Source: Gammaproteobacteria bacterium (GTDB lineage: Bacteria; Pseudomonadota; Gammaproteobacteria; Thiohalomonadales; Thiohalomonadaceae). Taken from it: a stretch of DNA of 53,002 bases. The notes beneath the pieces are model-generated. The model was not told the origin of the DNA. It saw nothing but the letters and a program-made list of their open reading frames with translations, and did not search any database. The DNA lies in the NCBI GenBank assembly GCA_003252455.1, contig QKED01000108.1:1-53002 (forward strand). Reading direction: 5' to 3'. Shown piece by piece: positions 8,887-18,649 of this stretch (within the stretch, counting starts at the first letter, position 1; each line of letters opens with the position of its first letter). A program made the translations under genes and the position numbers.

Positions 8887-9000
8887 GGACACTCCTACAG
8901 CGAAAGCATCTTAACCGCCAACTGTGTAACAGCCTATTCGCTCGGCTTGGGGGAGAAGCCAGATGTTATGCGCGCACGTATTGGCCGTGGTGGATGCGCA

Positions 9001-9459
9001 TTAGAGGGGCGAGGCTAGGCAGGATATAGCAGCATAATTAGCGCCTGTATCAAGTGTTTCAGCGGAGAAAATTACGCCGTTCAAAGTCACGGTCTTTTTA
9101 CTTGGGGCTGATTCCATGGAGCCTATGATGGTATCGAGGATACTGTCTTTTTGAGTCTTAGAGTTTGGTGAAATTGCCGAAATCCCAAGTGTTACGCATG
9201 CAGCAAAGCCGGATAGCGCGGCAGCCTTGTCGTCAACCATTATGACGACGCCTGATTCCTTGTCAGAAATTCCGAACGCCATTTTGGGGTGGTTGGTGTC
9301 GGGCTCCCAGACGTTTCCCGCTTCGATAATGTGCCAGCCAGTAATCTGCAAAACGTCAGACGCCTGAAGCCCTGCTTTAATCCTCTCAACGTCGTAATCG
9401 GCATGAGCCACCACCGGCAGTGTCAGGGCTGCCACTATCATTCCTACCTTTATCATCAC
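9001..9459 (-). CDS. Small periplasmic protein of unknown function
   Basis: 152 residues with a clear signal peptide (MIKVGMIVAALTLPVVAHA, cleaved after about residue 20 of the chosen start). The mature chain has two cysteines (in FAACVTLGIS and AAISCLASPL) that may form a disulfide. No family is recognised. Base composition is visibly lower in GC than the neighbours, and the gene stands alone between the AraC gene and phosphoribulokinase, which hints at a recent arrival. The start could be either of two adjacent ATGs (9459 or 9456). Confidence 0.7.
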   Translation of the reverse strand: MMIKVGMIVAALTLPVVAHADYDVERIKAGLQASDVLQITGWHIIEAGNVWEPDTNHPKMAFGISDKESGVVIMVDDKAAALSGFAACVTLGISAISPNSKTQKDSILDTIIGSMESAPSKKTVTLNGVIFSAETLDTGANYAAISCLASPL

Positions 9460-9654
9460 TGTGTCCCTCTCTGGGTGTGCATCCGGCGCCCAGTCCTTAC
9501 GATGAGCTCGTTTAAATTGCTTAGCAATCGCCTGTAATCGGCCTAGCAGTCAGTAATGTATGAGCATACTACTAATGGTTGTGTAGGCGTTCGTAACTCT
9601 AGCATGGCAAGTATGTAGGTGCTAGAGGGTCGGGTAGAACAGCCAATCTCAACG

Positions 9655-9688
9655 CAAAAAGGCCCGCAGAAGCGGGCCTTTTGTTTGG
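9655..9688 (-). terminator. Rho-independent terminator after phosphoribulokinase
   Basis: A long GC-rich stem (AAAAGGCCCGC / GCGGGCCTTTT) with an AGAA loop, flanked by A and T runs, lies 25-55 bases past the stop of the leftward phosphoribulokinase gene. It could act in both directions. The rest of 9460-9654 shows no gene. Confidence 0.85.
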
Positions 9689-9711
9689 CGGATGAGTTGC
9701 GCGGTTGAGGC

Positions 9712-10617
9712 TCAGCCCTTGGCGGCGCGGCTCTTCTCGATCAGCTCGTGGATGATGGGGGCCAGGATCAGCTCCATGGCGAAGCCCATCTTGCCGCCAG
9801 GCACGACGATGGTGTTGCGGCGAGACATGAAGGAGTGGGGGATCATCGCCTGCAGATAGGGGAAGTTGACGCTGAACTTGTTCGGGTCCTTGAAGCGGAT
9901 CACCACGAAGGACTCGTCCGGGGTGGGGATGTCACGGGCCACAAAGGGGTTGGAGGTGTCAACGGTCGGCACGCGCTGGAAGTTGATGTCGGTCTTGGAG
10001 AACTGCGGGGTGATGTAGTTCACGTAGTCCGGCATGCGGCGCAGGATGGTGTCGACGATCGCCTCGGCGGAGTAGCCGCGCTGGGCATTGTCACGGAAGA
10101 TCTTCTGGATCCACTCCAGGTTGACGATGGGGGTCACGCCGATCAGCAGGTCGGTGTGCTTGGAGACGTCCACCGTCTTGTCGGCGGCGCCGCCGTGCAG
10201 ACCTTCGTAGAAGAGCAGGTCGGTGGGCTCGTTGATCTCCTCCCAGGGGGTGAACTGACCGGCCTTGTACTCGGTGCCACCGAGGCGGGCGTTGTGGTGG
10301 GCCGCCTCCTCGTCACTGTGGATGTAGTAACGACGGTTGCAGCCACCGTGCTCGCCATAGGCCTTGAAGGTCTCGGCGATGAGGTCGAAGTGATTGGCCT
10401 CGGGGCCGAAGTGGCTGAAGGTGTGATCGCCCTTGGCCTCCGCCTCGGCCATGGCCACCTTCATCGCGGCACGGTCGTAACGGTGGAAGCTGTCGCCCTC
10501 GACTACCAGCGGGTTGATGTTCTCGCGGAAGAAGATGTGCTCGAAGGCGTTCTTGACGGTGGTGGTGCCCGCGCCGGAGGAGCCGGTGACGGCGATCACA
10601 GGGTACTTGACTGACAT
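9712..10617 (-). CDS. cbbP: Phosphoribulokinase
   Basis: 301 residues, typical of the proteobacterial (class I) enzyme. It phosphorylates ribulose 5-phosphate to ribulose 1,5-bisphosphate, the acceptor for RuBisCO in the Calvin cycle. The P-loop GSSGAGTTT (residues 12-20), the conserved VEGDSFHRYDR segment and the FYEGLHGG motif with its acidic residue are all present. The gene stands alone with its own terminator; no RuBisCO or other cbb gene is in the window, so the cycle must be encoded at more than one locus. Its presence marks the organism as a likely autotroph. Confidence 0.97.
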   Translation of the reverse strand: MSVKYPVIAVTGSSGAGTTTVKNAFEHIFFRENINPLVVEGDSFHRYDRAAMKVAMAEAEAKGDHTFSHFGPEANHFDLIAETFKAYGEHGGCNRRYYIHSDEEAAHHNARLGGTEYKAGQFTPWEEINEPTDLLFYEGLHGGAADKTVDVSKHTDLLIGVTPIVNLEWIQKIFRDNAQRGYSAEAIVDTILRRMPDYVNYITPQFSKTDINFQRVPTVDTSNPFVARDIPTPDESFVVIRFKDPNKFSVNFPYLQAMIPHSFMSRRNTIVVPGGKMGFAMELILAPIIHELIEKSRAAKG

Positions 10618-10822
10618 GAGGTCTCTCCTGGGTAAAGCGATCTGATAAGACGGAAAGTGGCGAGTGGACGGGCTGACAATCGGTCTTGCCTATGTCGCCT
10701 ATAACGTTTTGATTATTGGTCCGAATCCTAGCGTGCGCAGAGGTTATCAACTTAGCCGCAGTTAGCCAAGCTCGCCTGGGGGATAGGCGACTGACCCATT
10801 AGGGATATATGCAGTAGGGGAT

Positions 10823-10849
10823 TGGACCCCGCACGGCGCGGGGTCCGTT
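10823..10849 (-). terminator. Terminator-like hairpin after purD
   Basis: Nine-base arms GGACCCCGC and GCGGGGTCC around a five-base loop, about 11 bases past the purD stop. The T-tract is weak on the purD strand, so its strength is uncertain. Confidence 0.6.
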
Positions 10850-10859
10850 TGTGCTGGGT

Positions 10860-12152
10860 TTAGGCCTCGCCGCGCTCGCGGGCGATGGCGCGATAACCGA
10901 TGTCGTGGCGGTAGAACATGCCGTTCCAGCCGATCTTCGCCACCTGGGCGTAGGCGTTGGCCTGGGCCTCGGCGACGCTGTCGCCCAATGCGGTGGCGCA
11001 GAGTACGCGCCCACCGGCGGTGACCACGGCGCCGTCGCGTTCTGCCGTACCGGCGTGGAACACCTTGGCGACATCCGTGTCGGCGCCGTCGAGGCCGCTG
11101 ATCACATCGCCCTTGGGGTAGTCGCCGGGGTAACCGGCGGCGGCCAGCACCACGCCGAGGCTGGGGCGCGGGTCCCAGGCGGCGGCCACTTCGTGCAGGC
11201 GGCGGTCGAGGGCGGCGTTGCACAGGGCCACCAGGTCGGACTGGAGGCGCAGCATGATCGGTTGGGTCTCGGGGTCACCGAAACGGCAGTTGTACTCGAT
11301 CACCTTGGGGGTGCCGTCGGCGGTGATCATGAGGCCCGCATAGAGAAAGCCGGTGTAGGGGTTGCCCTCGACGGCCATGCCGCGCACGGTGGGCTCGATC
11401 ACCTCGGCCATGATGCGGTTGTGGACCTCGGGGGTGACCACCGGGGCGGGGGAGTAGGCGCCCATGCCGCCGGTGTTGGGACCGGTATCGCCATCGCCCA
11501 CGCGCTTGTGGTCCTGACTGGTGGCCATGGGCAGGATGTTCTCGCCGTCGACCATGACGATGAAGCTCGCCTCCTCGCCCTCCAGGTACTCCTCGATCAC
11601 CACGCGGTGCCCGGCGTCGCCGAAGGCGTTCCCGGCGAGCATGTCGCGCACGGCGGCCTCGGCCTCCTCCAGGGTCATGGCGACGATGACGCCCTTACCG
11701 GCGGCGAGGCCGTCGGCCTTGACCACGATGGGTGCGCCCTGCTCGCGCAGGTAGGCGAGGGCGGGCGCCATCTCGGTGAAGTTGGCGTAGGCGGCGGTGG
11801 GGATGGCGTGGCGGGCGAGGAAGTCCTTGGTGAAGGCCTTGGAGCCCTCCAATTGGGCGGCACCGGCGCTCGGGCCAAAGGCGCGCAGGCCCGCGGCCTC
11901 GAAGCGGTCGACCACACCGGCCACCAGCGGTGCCTCGGGGCCGACGATGGTCAGGTCGATGGCGTTGTCGCGGGCGAAGGTGACCAGCGCGTCGAGCTCG
12001 CCGACGCCGATGGCGACGTTTTCGAGCTTAGGCTCACGTGCGGTGCCCGCATTGCCCGGGGCCACGTAGACCTGCTCCACCTCGCTTGACTGAGCCGCCT
12101 TCCAGGCCAGCGCGTGCTCGCGCCCACCGCTACCGATTACCAATACCTTCAT
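10860..12152 (-). CDS. purD: Phosphoribosylamine-glycine ligase (GAR synthetase)
   Basis: 430 residues, the usual length. It joins glycine to 5-phosphoribosylamine with ATP in purine synthesis. The N-terminal [18 protein letters not shown] motif, the ATP-grasp core ([28 protein letters not shown]) and the signature RFGDPETQ are visible. purH, which often precedes purD, is not adjacent here. Confidence 0.97.
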   Translation of the reverse strand: MKVLVIGSGGREHALAWKAAQSSEVEQVYVAPGNAGTAREPKLENVAIGVGELDALVTFARDNAIDLTIVGPEAPLVAGVVDRFEAAGLRAFGPSAGAAQLEGSKAFTKDFLARHAIPTAAYANFTEMAPALAYLREQGAPIVVKADGLAAGKGVIVAMTLEEAEAAVRDMLAGNAFGDAGHRVVIEEYLEGEEASFIVMVDGENILPMATSQDHKRVGDGDTGPNTGGMGAYSPAPVVTPEVHNRIMAEVIEPTVRGMAVEGNPYTGFLYAGLMITADGTPKVIEYNCRFGDPETQPIMLRLQSDLVALCNAALDRRLHEVAAAWDPRPSLGVVLAAAGYPGDYPKGDVISGLDGADTDVAKVFHAGTAERDGAVVTAGGRVLCATALGDSVAEAQANAYAQVAKIGWNGMFYRHDIGYRAIARERGEA

Positions 12153-12454
12153 TATTTAGTCTCTTTCCTGGGGGATTTGCCACGGGGGCACAGAGGACAC
12201 GGAGGGGGAGGTCGGATTAGGGCCTGTCTACCTCGGCGTCAGCGAGTTGAGCCGGGCATTTTATCAGCCTTCTTGGGAGTGGGCGATCAGCGGGCTTGTC
12301 GACTGATGGGAAGATGCATTATCGGGCCGTAAAAGGCGGCACCGCAGGGGTAAGGTTTCCTGTAGGAGCGCCCCATGGGCGCGATGGCCGCGCCACTGCC
12401 CTCGCGGGCATGGCCCGCTCCTACCGTTGCCCGAGTCTCAGTGAGCATTCAGTC
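12153..12454. other. Intergenic region with a REP-like element
   Basis: 302 bases between purD and hisC, both leftward. Besides the palindrome listed separately at 12362-12424, it holds only a short dispersed-type string (acagaggacacggag at about 12187) and no credible coding frame. The purD promoter must lie in it. Confidence 0.5.
12362..12424. repeat. REP-like palindrome
   Basis: Outer arms GTAGGAGCG (12362-12370) and CGCTCCTAC (12416-12424) enclose several smaller GC-rich inverted segments (cccatggg, ggccgcgcc, gcgggc). This is the general layout of REP/Y-shaped palindromes that are scattered between genes in pseudomonads, xanthomonads and relatives and are mobilised by RAYT transposases. 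No transposase is nearby. Confidence 0.65.
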
Positions 12455-13513
12455 TCAGTCGAGGATCGCCTCCAGCGCCGCGACGAGTGCCGCGCACTCG
12501 GCCTCGGTGCCGATGGTGATGCGCAGGTGCTGGTCGATGCGTGCGGCCTTGAAGTGGCGCACGATGATCGCCCGCTCGCGCAGGGCGGAAGCCAGCTCGC
12601 CCGCGTCGCGCTGGGGATGACGCGCGAAGATGAAGTTGGCCGTGGAGGGGATCACCTCGAAGCCGAGGCGGGTCATCGCGGCGGTGAGGTGTTCGCGGCT
12701 GGCGATGATGGCGTGGCGGGTGGTCTCGAAGTGTTCGCGGTCCTCGATGGCCGCCACGGCACCGGCCAGGGCGAGGCGGTCCATGGGATAGGAGTTGAAG
12801 CTGTTCTTCACCCGCTCCAGTGCCTCGATGAGCCCGGCGTCACCGATGGCGAAACCAACGCGCAATCCGGCCAGTGAGCGTGACTTGGAGAGGGTCTGGA
12901 CGACCAACAGGTTGGGGAGGTCGCGCACCAGGCACACCGCGCTCTGTGCGCCGAAGTCTACGTAGGCCTCGTCGATCACCACGGGGACCTCGGGGTGGTT
13001 GTGTGCAAGCAGGCGGATGGCGTCGAGGTCCAGGGCGCGCCCGGTGGGGGCATTGGGATTGGGCAGGATGATGGCGCCACACTCACCCACATACTCCTCG
13101 ATACGGATGGCGTAGGCGTCGTCCAGCGGGATGGTGCGGTACGGCACGGCGTAGAGGCCGCAGTAGACCGGGTAGAAGCTGTAACTGATGTCGGGGAAGA
13201 GCAGTGGCTTGGCGTGCTTGAGCAGTCCCAAAAAAACGTGCGCCAGCACCTCGTCGGAGCCGTTACCGACGAAGACCTGGTTGGTGGCCACGCCGTAGTG
13301 GGCGGCGATGGCGCCTTTGAGTACGTCGGCGTTCGGGTCCGGGTAGAGGCGCAGGGTGTCGGCGGTGGCGGCCTGGATGGCAGCGAGCGCCTTGGGTGAG
13401 GGGGGGTAGGGGTTCTCGTTGGTGTTGAGCTTGATCAGGTTGGCCACCTTGGGCTGCTCACCGGGCACGTAGGGGGTGAGCTGGTGGACGACATCGCTCC
13501 AGAATGGGTTCAT
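12455..13513 (-). CDS. hisC: Histidinol-phosphate aminotransferase
   Basis: 352 residues from the ATG at 13513 (MNPFWSD); the frame remains open upstream but the homology starts here. It is a class I/II PLP aminotransferase of histidine biosynthesis. Conserved elements include [11 protein letters not shown] near the start, [26 protein letters not shown], and the PLP lysine in [15 protein letters not shown]. It is not in a his operon here. Confidence 0.93.
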   Translation of the reverse strand: MNPFWSDVVHQLTPYVPGEQPKVANLIKLNTNENPYPPSPKALAAIQAATADTLRLYPDPNADVLKGAIAAHYGVATNQVFVGNGSDEVLAHVFLGLLKHAKPLLFPDISYSFYPVYCGLYAVPYRTIPLDDAYAIRIEEYVGECGAIILPNPNAPTGRALDLDAIRLLAHNHPEVPVVIDEAYVDFGAQSAVCLVRDLPNLLVVQTLSKSRSLAGLRVGFAIGDAGLIEALERVKNSFNSYPMDRLALAGAVAAIEDREHFETTRHAIIASREHLTAAMTRLGFEVIPSTANFIFARHPQRDAGELASALRERAIIVRHFKAARIDQHLRITIGTEAECAALVAALEAILD

Positions 13514-13669
13514 GGTCAAATTCTCGCCATCGTTCGAGGGGGGGAAACGCGCTATATTACTCCGTTCTGATGCAACGTGCGGCGCCACCCTGTGGCGAAT
13601 CGGGGCCCTCAAGCGGCCTCGCTCCTCGCCCCGTCGTACCACCTCGCGCCCAAATTGGAGCTCATACCC

Positions 13670-16201
13670 ATGTTGAAGCGGCTCAGTGACCTCTATTTCC
13701 ATATCACCCTGGATACGCCGGTCTACGGTTGGATCCTCACTTTTTTGTTGCTCGCCGGGTCGCTCTTCTATGTACCCAACTTCGATCTGGATGCCTCCTC
13801 CGACTCGCTGATGTTGGAGAACGACGCCGACCTGCAGTACTACCGCACCCTGCGCGGCAGCTACGGCTCGGACGACTTCGTCTTGGTCACCTTCACCCCC
13901 AAGGGCGACCTCTTTAGCGATGCCACGCTGGGCACGTTGAAGAAGATGCACGACGAGCTGGCGGCCATGGAGCACGTCTCCGGGGTCACCTCGATCCTCG
14001 ACGTGCCGATGCTACAGTCGCCGCCTGTGGGGCTCTCCGACGTGCTCGAAGGGACGCGCACCCTGCTCGACAAGGGCACCGACCGCGAGATGGCGCGCAA
14101 AGAGTTCAGCCAGAGCCCGCTCTACCGTAGCCTGCTCACCAGCCCCGATGGTAAGACCACGGGCATGATGGTCAACTTCCGCCCCGACCCGCGCATGGTC
14201 GAGCTGCGCAAGGAGCAGGATGCCCTCTACGCCATCGAATTGCAGCGTCCGCTGCAGGCCGATGAGCGCGCGAAACTGACGCAGCTCTCCGCCGAGGTGA
14301 AGCAGATCAACGACCTGCTGCGCGACCAGATGCAGAACGACATCGCCGAAGTACGCAGCATCATCGCCCGCTACCGCGACGCCGGTGAGCTGCACCTGGG
14401 CGGTGTGCCGATGATCACCTCGGACATGATCGATTTCGTACGTAGCGACATCAATGTCTTCGGCGCTGGCATCAGTCTGTTCATCGTTGCCCTGCTGGCC
14501 ATCTCCTTCAAACGACTGCGCTGGGTGCTGGTGCCACTGTTCATCTGCGGCGTCTCTGTGGTGGTGATGGTCGGCTTCCTTGGGGTGATGGAGTGGCGTG
14601 TCACCGTGGTCAGCTCCAACTTCATCTCCCTACTGTTGATCATCTCCCTCTCCCTCACCATCCACCTGGTGGTGCGCCACCAGGAGCTGCACGCCCAACA
14701 CCCAGATGGTGAGCAGGGGTGGTTCCTGCGTGAGGCGCTGGCGAGCAAGGCGGCCCCCTCGCTCTTTACAACCCTCACCACCATGGTCGCCTTCGGTTCG
14801 CTGCTGGTGAGTGGCATCCGCCCGGTGATCGACTTCGGCTGGATGATGTTTTATGGCGTCGGTTTTACCCTGCTCCTCGCCTTCCTGCTCTTCCCCATCG
14901 CCCTGACCCATCTGAAGCCGGGCAAGCCCATTCTGCGTAAGCACGACGCCACGGCGGTCTTCACCCGCAGTCTGGCCAACTTCATCGAGCGCCACAGCAG
15001 CAGGACGCTGATCGCCTATGTCCTCATCGCCCTGCTCGGCATCTTCGGCATCAGCCGTTTGACGGTGGAGAACCGCTTCATCGACTACTTCAAACCGACC
15101 ACCGAGATCTACCAGGGCATGGTACTCATCGACAAACAACTCGGTGGTACCACCCCGCTCGATGTGGTGCTCGACCCGCCCAAGGCGTGGCTCGACATGA
15201 AGGCCCAAGAGGCCGCCGCCGCTGCCGCCGCCCCGAAGGAGGACTCCTTCTTCGACTCCCTCTTCTCCGACCAGAGCGAGGGCGACGCCGGTATCACCGC
15301 CTCCAGCTATTGGTTCAACGACGAGCGTCTCAAGCAGGTGCGTGCGGTGCACGACTACCTCGATGCACTCCCCTCCACCGGCAAGGTGCTCTCCATGGCC
15401 ACCACCATGGACGTGCTGACCCTGATCAATGATGGTGAGCAGCCCGACGACTTCACCCTCGCCATCATGTACAAGCGCATCCCCGAGGCGGTGAAGGCGA
15501 CCCTCTTCACCCCCTACATGACCGAAGACGGCAATCAGGTGCGCTTCTCCATCCGCATCATCGACTCCGATCCGACCCTACGCCGTGACGAGCTGCTGAA
15601 GAAGATCGAGTCCGACCTGGTGCAAAATCTCGGCCTCAAACCCGAGCAGGTGCACCTCTCCGGTATGCTGGTGCTCTACAACAACGTGCTGCAGAGCCTC
15701 TTTACCTCGCAGATCCTCACCCTCAGCCTGGTCTTCCTCGCCATCCTGGTGATGTTGATCATGCTCTTCCGCTCCCTCTCTCTGGCCGCCGTGGGCGTGG
15801 TGCCGACGGTCTTCGCCGCGCTCTTTATCCTCGGCGTGATGGGGCTGGTCGGTATCCCACTCGATATCATGACCATCACCATCGCCGCCATCGTCATCGG
15901 CATCGGTGTCGACAACTCGATCCACTACATCCACCGAGTGCGAGAGGAGTTCGAACTCGACGGCAAGTATTGGGCCGCCGTCGAGCGCACCCACGCGAGT
16001 GTCGGTCGGGCCATGGCCTACACCTCCTTCACCATCACCCTGGGCTTCTCCATCCTCGCCCTCTCCAACTTCATCCCCACCATCTACTTCGGCCTGCTCA
16101 CCAGCCTGGCGATGGTGGTGGCCCTGGTCGCCAACCTCACCTTGCTGCCCCTGTTGGTGGTGAAGTTTCGGCCCTTGGGCGCGGAGCGCGAGGTGGGCTG
16201 A
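13670..16201 (+). CDS. MMPL/RND-superfamily exporter
   Basis: 843 residues from the ATG at 13670, preceded by TTGGAG. The topology is that of a two-halved RND protein: one N-terminal helix, a periplasmic domain (about 40-245), a six-helix bundle (about 250-400), a second periplasmic domain (about 440-690) and a final bundle (about 690-835) with [20 protein letters not shown], the usual MMPL/SSD-type acidic motif. The second periplasmic part holds a low-complexity alanine run and acidic insert. Such single-subunit exporters are thought to move lipids, hopanoids or other hydrophobic molecules; the substrate cannot be told. It is divergent from hisC. Confidence 0.88.
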   Translation: MLKRLSDLYFHITLDTPVYGWILTFLLLAGSLFYVPNFDLDASSDSLMLENDADLQYYRTLRGSYGSDDFVLVTFTPKGDLFSDATLGTLKKMHDELAAMEHVSGVTSILDVPMLQSPPVGLSDVLEGTRTLLDKGTDREMARKEFSQSPLYRSLLTSPDGKTTGMMVNFRPDPRMVELRKEQDALYAIELQRPLQADERAKLTQLSAEVKQINDLLRDQMQNDIAEVRSIIARYRDAGELHLGGVPMITSDMIDFVRSDINVFGAGISLFIVALLAISFKRLRWVLVPLFICGVSVVVMVGFLGVMEWRVTVVSSNFISLLLIISLSLTIHLVVRHQELHAQHPDGEQGWFLREALASKAAPSLFTTLTTMVAFGSLLVSGIRPVIDFGWMMFYGVGFTLLLAFLLFPIALTHLKPGKPILRKHDATAVFTRSLANFIERHSSRTLIAYVLIALLGIFGISRLTVENRFIDYFKPTTEIYQGMVLIDKQLGGTTPLDVVLDPPKAWLDMKAQEAAAAAAAPKEDSFFDSLFSDQSEGDAGITASSYWFNDERLKQVRAVHDYLDALPSTGKVLSMATTMDVLTLINDGEQPDDFTLAIMYKRIPEAVKATLFTPYMTEDGNQVRFSIRIIDSDPTLRRDELLKKIESDLVQNLGLKPEQVHLSGMLVLYNNVLQSLFTSQILTLSLVFLAILVMLIMLFRSLSLAAVGVVPTVFAALFILGVMGLVGIPLDIMTITIAAIVIGIGVDNSIHYIHRVREEFELDGKYWAAVERTHASVGRAMAYTSFTITLGFSILALSNFIPTIYFGLLTSLAMVVALVANLTLLPLLVVKFRPLGAEREVG

Positions 16202-16297
16202 ACGACCTGGATTCAAGCAGTTAGCGCGATACAGCGATGCTCGCACCGCCCCTCGGTCGAGCCTAGTCGGCGTTCGCCATGGCTAAACAAAGCTGTT

Positions 16298-16303
16298 TAT
16301 AAT
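16298..16303 (+). promoter_or_regulatory. Candidate -10 element for the cytochrome c'-like gene
   Basis: A perfect TATAAT lies 60 bases upstream of the cytochrome start in an otherwise GC-rich gap. The -35 region is poor, so this is a candidate only. Confidence 0.4.
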
Positions 16304-16362
16304 CTTCGGCCTAGGCCTGGTACGCTGGGCGAGCACAGAACCATAGTGATAGCGATAACAAG

Positions 16363-16902
16363 GTGAGCAAGATGCGTAGAGCGATGCGAGGTGTGGTGAC
16401 TGGAGTCCTGATGGGGCTGGCCCTGGGCGTAAGTGGCCTGGGTTCGGTTCAGGCCGAGGAGGTCGAACAAGATGTGGCCGCAGACAACCTGCACTACCGT
16501 AACCTGGTGGTGGATATCCTGCGTACCCATGTCGAGGCGATGCGTTGGATCCTCGACCACGAGAACCTCAAGTACGACGACAACATGGTCCGTCACGCCG
16601 AGGCCTTCGTCGCCACCTTCGGTATGGTCGGCCCCATGGGCTGGCACGCCGCCGAGGCCTTCAAGTACCTCAACCAGGCCGGTAATGCCGAGGGTATGAC
16701 CGAGGCACAGTTCAATTTGCTCGCCGACCAGAGCCATGCCGCCATGAAGGTGATGACCCGTGCCGCCCACCGCTACATGCGTGATCGTGACGCCGCCTCT
16801 ATGCACCAGGCCATCGACGAGGTGCTCACCTCGTGCAACGCCTGCCACGCCAAGATGCCCGCCGGTACCGTGCCCGACTGGACCGGCCTGATGGAGCACT
16901 AG
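16363..16902 (+). CDS. Cytochrome c'-like monohaem protein, periplasmic
   Basis: 179 residues. A signal peptide (about 1-31, ending SVQA) precedes a helical domain, and a single haem-binding CNACH lies near the C-terminus (about residue 162), as in class II (cytochrome c'/c-556) proteins. Several histidines and methionines are available as distal ligands. Proteins of this type bind gases or carry electrons in the periplasm of purple and sulfur bacteria. The exact subgroup is unclear because the chain is longer than a classical c'. Confidence 0.85.
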   Translation: MSKMRRAMRGVVTGVLMGLALGVSGLGSVQAEEVEQDVAADNLHYRNLVVDILRTHVEAMRWILDHENLKYDDNMVRHAEAFVATFGMVGPMGWHAAEAFKYLNQAGNAEGMTEAQFNLLADQSHAAMKVMTRAAHRYMRDRDAASMHQAIDEVLTSCNACHAKMPAGTVPDWTGLMEH

Positions 16903-16965
16903 CCGTCTCGCCTGGAGCGCCCCTTGGGGGTAGAGTGCAGGCTCTACTCAGCCAAGGAGCGCGAC

Positions 16966-17607
16966 ATGCACGGACCCAGCCCGCAAAACCCCCACCCCAT
17001 GGCTGGCTTCCCCCAGGTCTGCTACCTCAAGAATGTCATCGACAACCCGCAGATCCTCATCGGCGATTACACCTACTATGACGACCCGGACGGCTACGAG
17101 AACTTCGAGCGTAACGTCCTCTACCTCTACCCCTTCATCGGCGATCGCCTGATCATCGGTAAGTTTTGTGCCCTCGCACGTGGCGTCAAATTCATCATGA
17201 ACGGCGCCAACCACGACATGCGTGGCCTCTCCACTTACCCCTTCGGGATCTTCGGCAACGGTTGGGAGCGGGTAATGCTCAACCTCGGCAACCTCCCTAT
17301 CAAGGGCGATACCCATATCGGTAACGATGTCTGGATCGGCTACGACGTGCTTATCATGCCCGGTGTCACCATCGGTGACGGTGCCATCATCGCCGCCCGC
17401 TCCGTGGTCACCAAAGATGTCGCGCCCTACACCGTGGTTGGGGGCAATCCGGCCCAACCGATCAAGACACGCTTCGATGCACACACCGTGACGGCGTTGC
17501 AGGAGATCGCGTGGTGGGATTGGTCAGCCGAACAGATAACCGCGAATTTGGAGCAGATCATAGGCGGTGATGTCGAGGCGTTGAGGGCCGTTATGGAGGG
17601 CCAATAA
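16966..17607 (+). CDS. Xenobiotic acetyltransferase of the Vat/CatB hexapeptide family
   Basis: 213 residues from the ATG at 16966, chosen because AAGGAG sits just upstream; an in-frame TTG at 16924 lacks one. The left-handed beta-helix repeats are clear ([35 protein letters not shown]) and the catalytic His is His83 in NGANHDM, with the family hallmark [10 protein letters not shown]. Members acetylate streptogramin A or chloramphenicol, but many environmental copies have unknown substrates. There is no sign of a mobile element beside it, so this may be a housekeeping member. Confidence 0.9.
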   Translation: MHGPSPQNPHPMAGFPQVCYLKNVIDNPQILIGDYTYYDDPDGYENFERNVLYLYPFIGDRLIIGKFCALARGVKFIMNGANHDMRGLSTYPFGIFGNGWERVMLNLGNLPIKGDTHIGNDVWIGYDVLIMPGVTIGDGAIIAARSVVTKDVAPYTVVGGNPAQPIKTRFDAHTVTALQEIAWWDWSAEQITANLEQIIGGDVEALRAVMEGQ

Positions 17608-17609
17608 GC

Positions 17610-17930
17610 CTAGTTCGAGGCATTGAACCCGCGTGGGTGTACATGCGCCGACCGAGCCGCTACCTCACTGTGCGAGAGGCACCGTAGGCTCGGGGGGCCA
17701 CCGCCGTGGCGATGGCTATGGGGGTAGGTAAGTAACCAGTAGCGCCCGTCGCCCGGGTCTTGATAGAGACACTCCCAACGCCCTGAGTCGACGGCGAGCG
17801 CAACCAGATGGTGCTCGACGAGCCATTGAATCCGCAGACAGGTGTCGTCGGCTTGGATGTGGCCATCACCCCAAAGCCACCGCCCCACTAAGATGGACTC
17901 GTGAGAGGCGAGTAATGGAAACATCAGCAT
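17610..17930 (-). CDS. Imm27-like immunity protein
   Basis: 106 residues. The chain has the pattern I associate with the Imm27 family of polymorphic-toxin immunity proteins: an early GRWL, DTCLRIQWLVEHHL, then GRWECLYQDPGDGRYW, then TYPHSHRHGGGPPSLRCLS. No toxin gene is near, so it is an orphan immunity or a protein of changed role. Its ATG overlaps the stop of the HD-domain gene (ATGCTGA), indicating translational coupling. A second in-frame ATG at 17924 is an alternative start. Confidence 0.7.
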   Translation of the reverse strand: MLMFPLLASHESILVGRWLWGDGHIQADDTCLRIQWLVEHHLVALAVDSGRWECLYQDPGDGRYWLLTYPHSHRHGGGPPSLRCLSHSEVAARSAHVHPRGFNASN

Positions 17931-18553
17931 CCGTTAGCAAGCCTTTCAATGGAACGGGCCAAGTTGGCCCTTGCCTGCTCCTCCCGTTCATGCCGAAATG
18001 GGTTCGTTGCGAATATTGAGTGACGGGTGAGAAATCCTCTTAAGATATCCCGTCGCTTCGAGCAAAAGAGCACCTCGGGTACCCACTCGTACTCGGCTCT
18101 CACCTGTGCCTCGTAGGTGTCGAACCGATCCGTAGGGGCACCCAGGATCGCAAGATCGATATCCACGAGTAATTGCTGGTCATGCCCGTGGGGTTGCACT
18201 GAATGTCGAGTGGCGAGAATTAGCTCTTTCACGCGCTGAATCCTCTCGGGCTTTACACCAGAGACCGTTAACTCCTCCTCTGCCCAGGCGGCACTCTGCT
18301 CCTCATTGTCAGTAGCCTTCACGTCATAGACGGCATCGTGAAACCAGAGCGCTATCTCCACCTCCGTGGGTTCTCTGGCCTGACCCATGTGGTGAGTGAA
18401 CAGATCGAGGCATTCAACCAGGTGCTGGAGCGAATGATATCTACGCTGGGGCTCCTCGTATGCGCTGAGTAGCCTTTGCATCAAGTCGAGGCCATCACCG
18501 TACGCCCCGATGCCACACCAGCAACGACGCCATGAAGACTTCAGCATGTTCAC
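17924..18553 (-). CDS. HD-domain predicted metal-dependent phosphohydrolase
   Basis: 209 residues. The helical chain has the HD-superfamily pattern RRYHSLQHLVECLDLF followed by EIALWFHDAVYDVKATDNEEQSA, giving His, His-Asp metal ligands, and a later DIDLAILG. Databases often call this family by the misleading name NMDAR2C subunit-like. The substrate is unknown; HD proteins usually hydrolyse phosphate esters of nucleotides. It is coupled to the Imm27-like gene downstream. The start could be the second Met (18547). Confidence 0.8.
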   Translation of the reverse strand: MNMLKSSWRRCWCGIGAYGDGLDLMQRLLSAYEEPQRRYHSLQHLVECLDLFTHHMGQAREPTEVEIALWFHDAVYDVKATDNEEQSAAWAEEELTVSGVKPERIQRVKELILATRHSVQPHGHDQQLLVDIDLAILGAPTDRFDTYEAQVRAEYEWVPEVLFCSKRRDILRGFLTRHSIFATNPFRHEREEQARANLARSIERLANGC

Positions 18554-18649
18554 ACAACTATCCTGACGTAAATAATAGGTCCTATTATAGTGACCAAATG
18601 CTCCTGGCCCTTGCCACTGATCCTCGGCCTGGCCGACTAGAGCGCCGGT

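Noticed and set aside
8930-8990. An attC-like arrangement just downstream of the small periplasmic gene (GCATAAC ... GTTACAC on the minus strand with an inner ggctt/aagcc stem)
   Set aside because: The core boxes do not match the RYYYAAC/GTTRRRY consensus or pair fully, the spacing is unbalanced, and no integrase or second cassette is present.
10851-12089. Long open frame on the plus strand opposite purD (and similar frames opposite other GC-rich genes)
   Set aside because: It is exactly antisense to a well-conserved gene, and GC-rich coding DNA produces such frames without meaning.
12180-12205. Short string acagaggacacggag resembling dispersed repeats of environmental genomes
   Set aside because: Too short and single in this window to support a repeat family.
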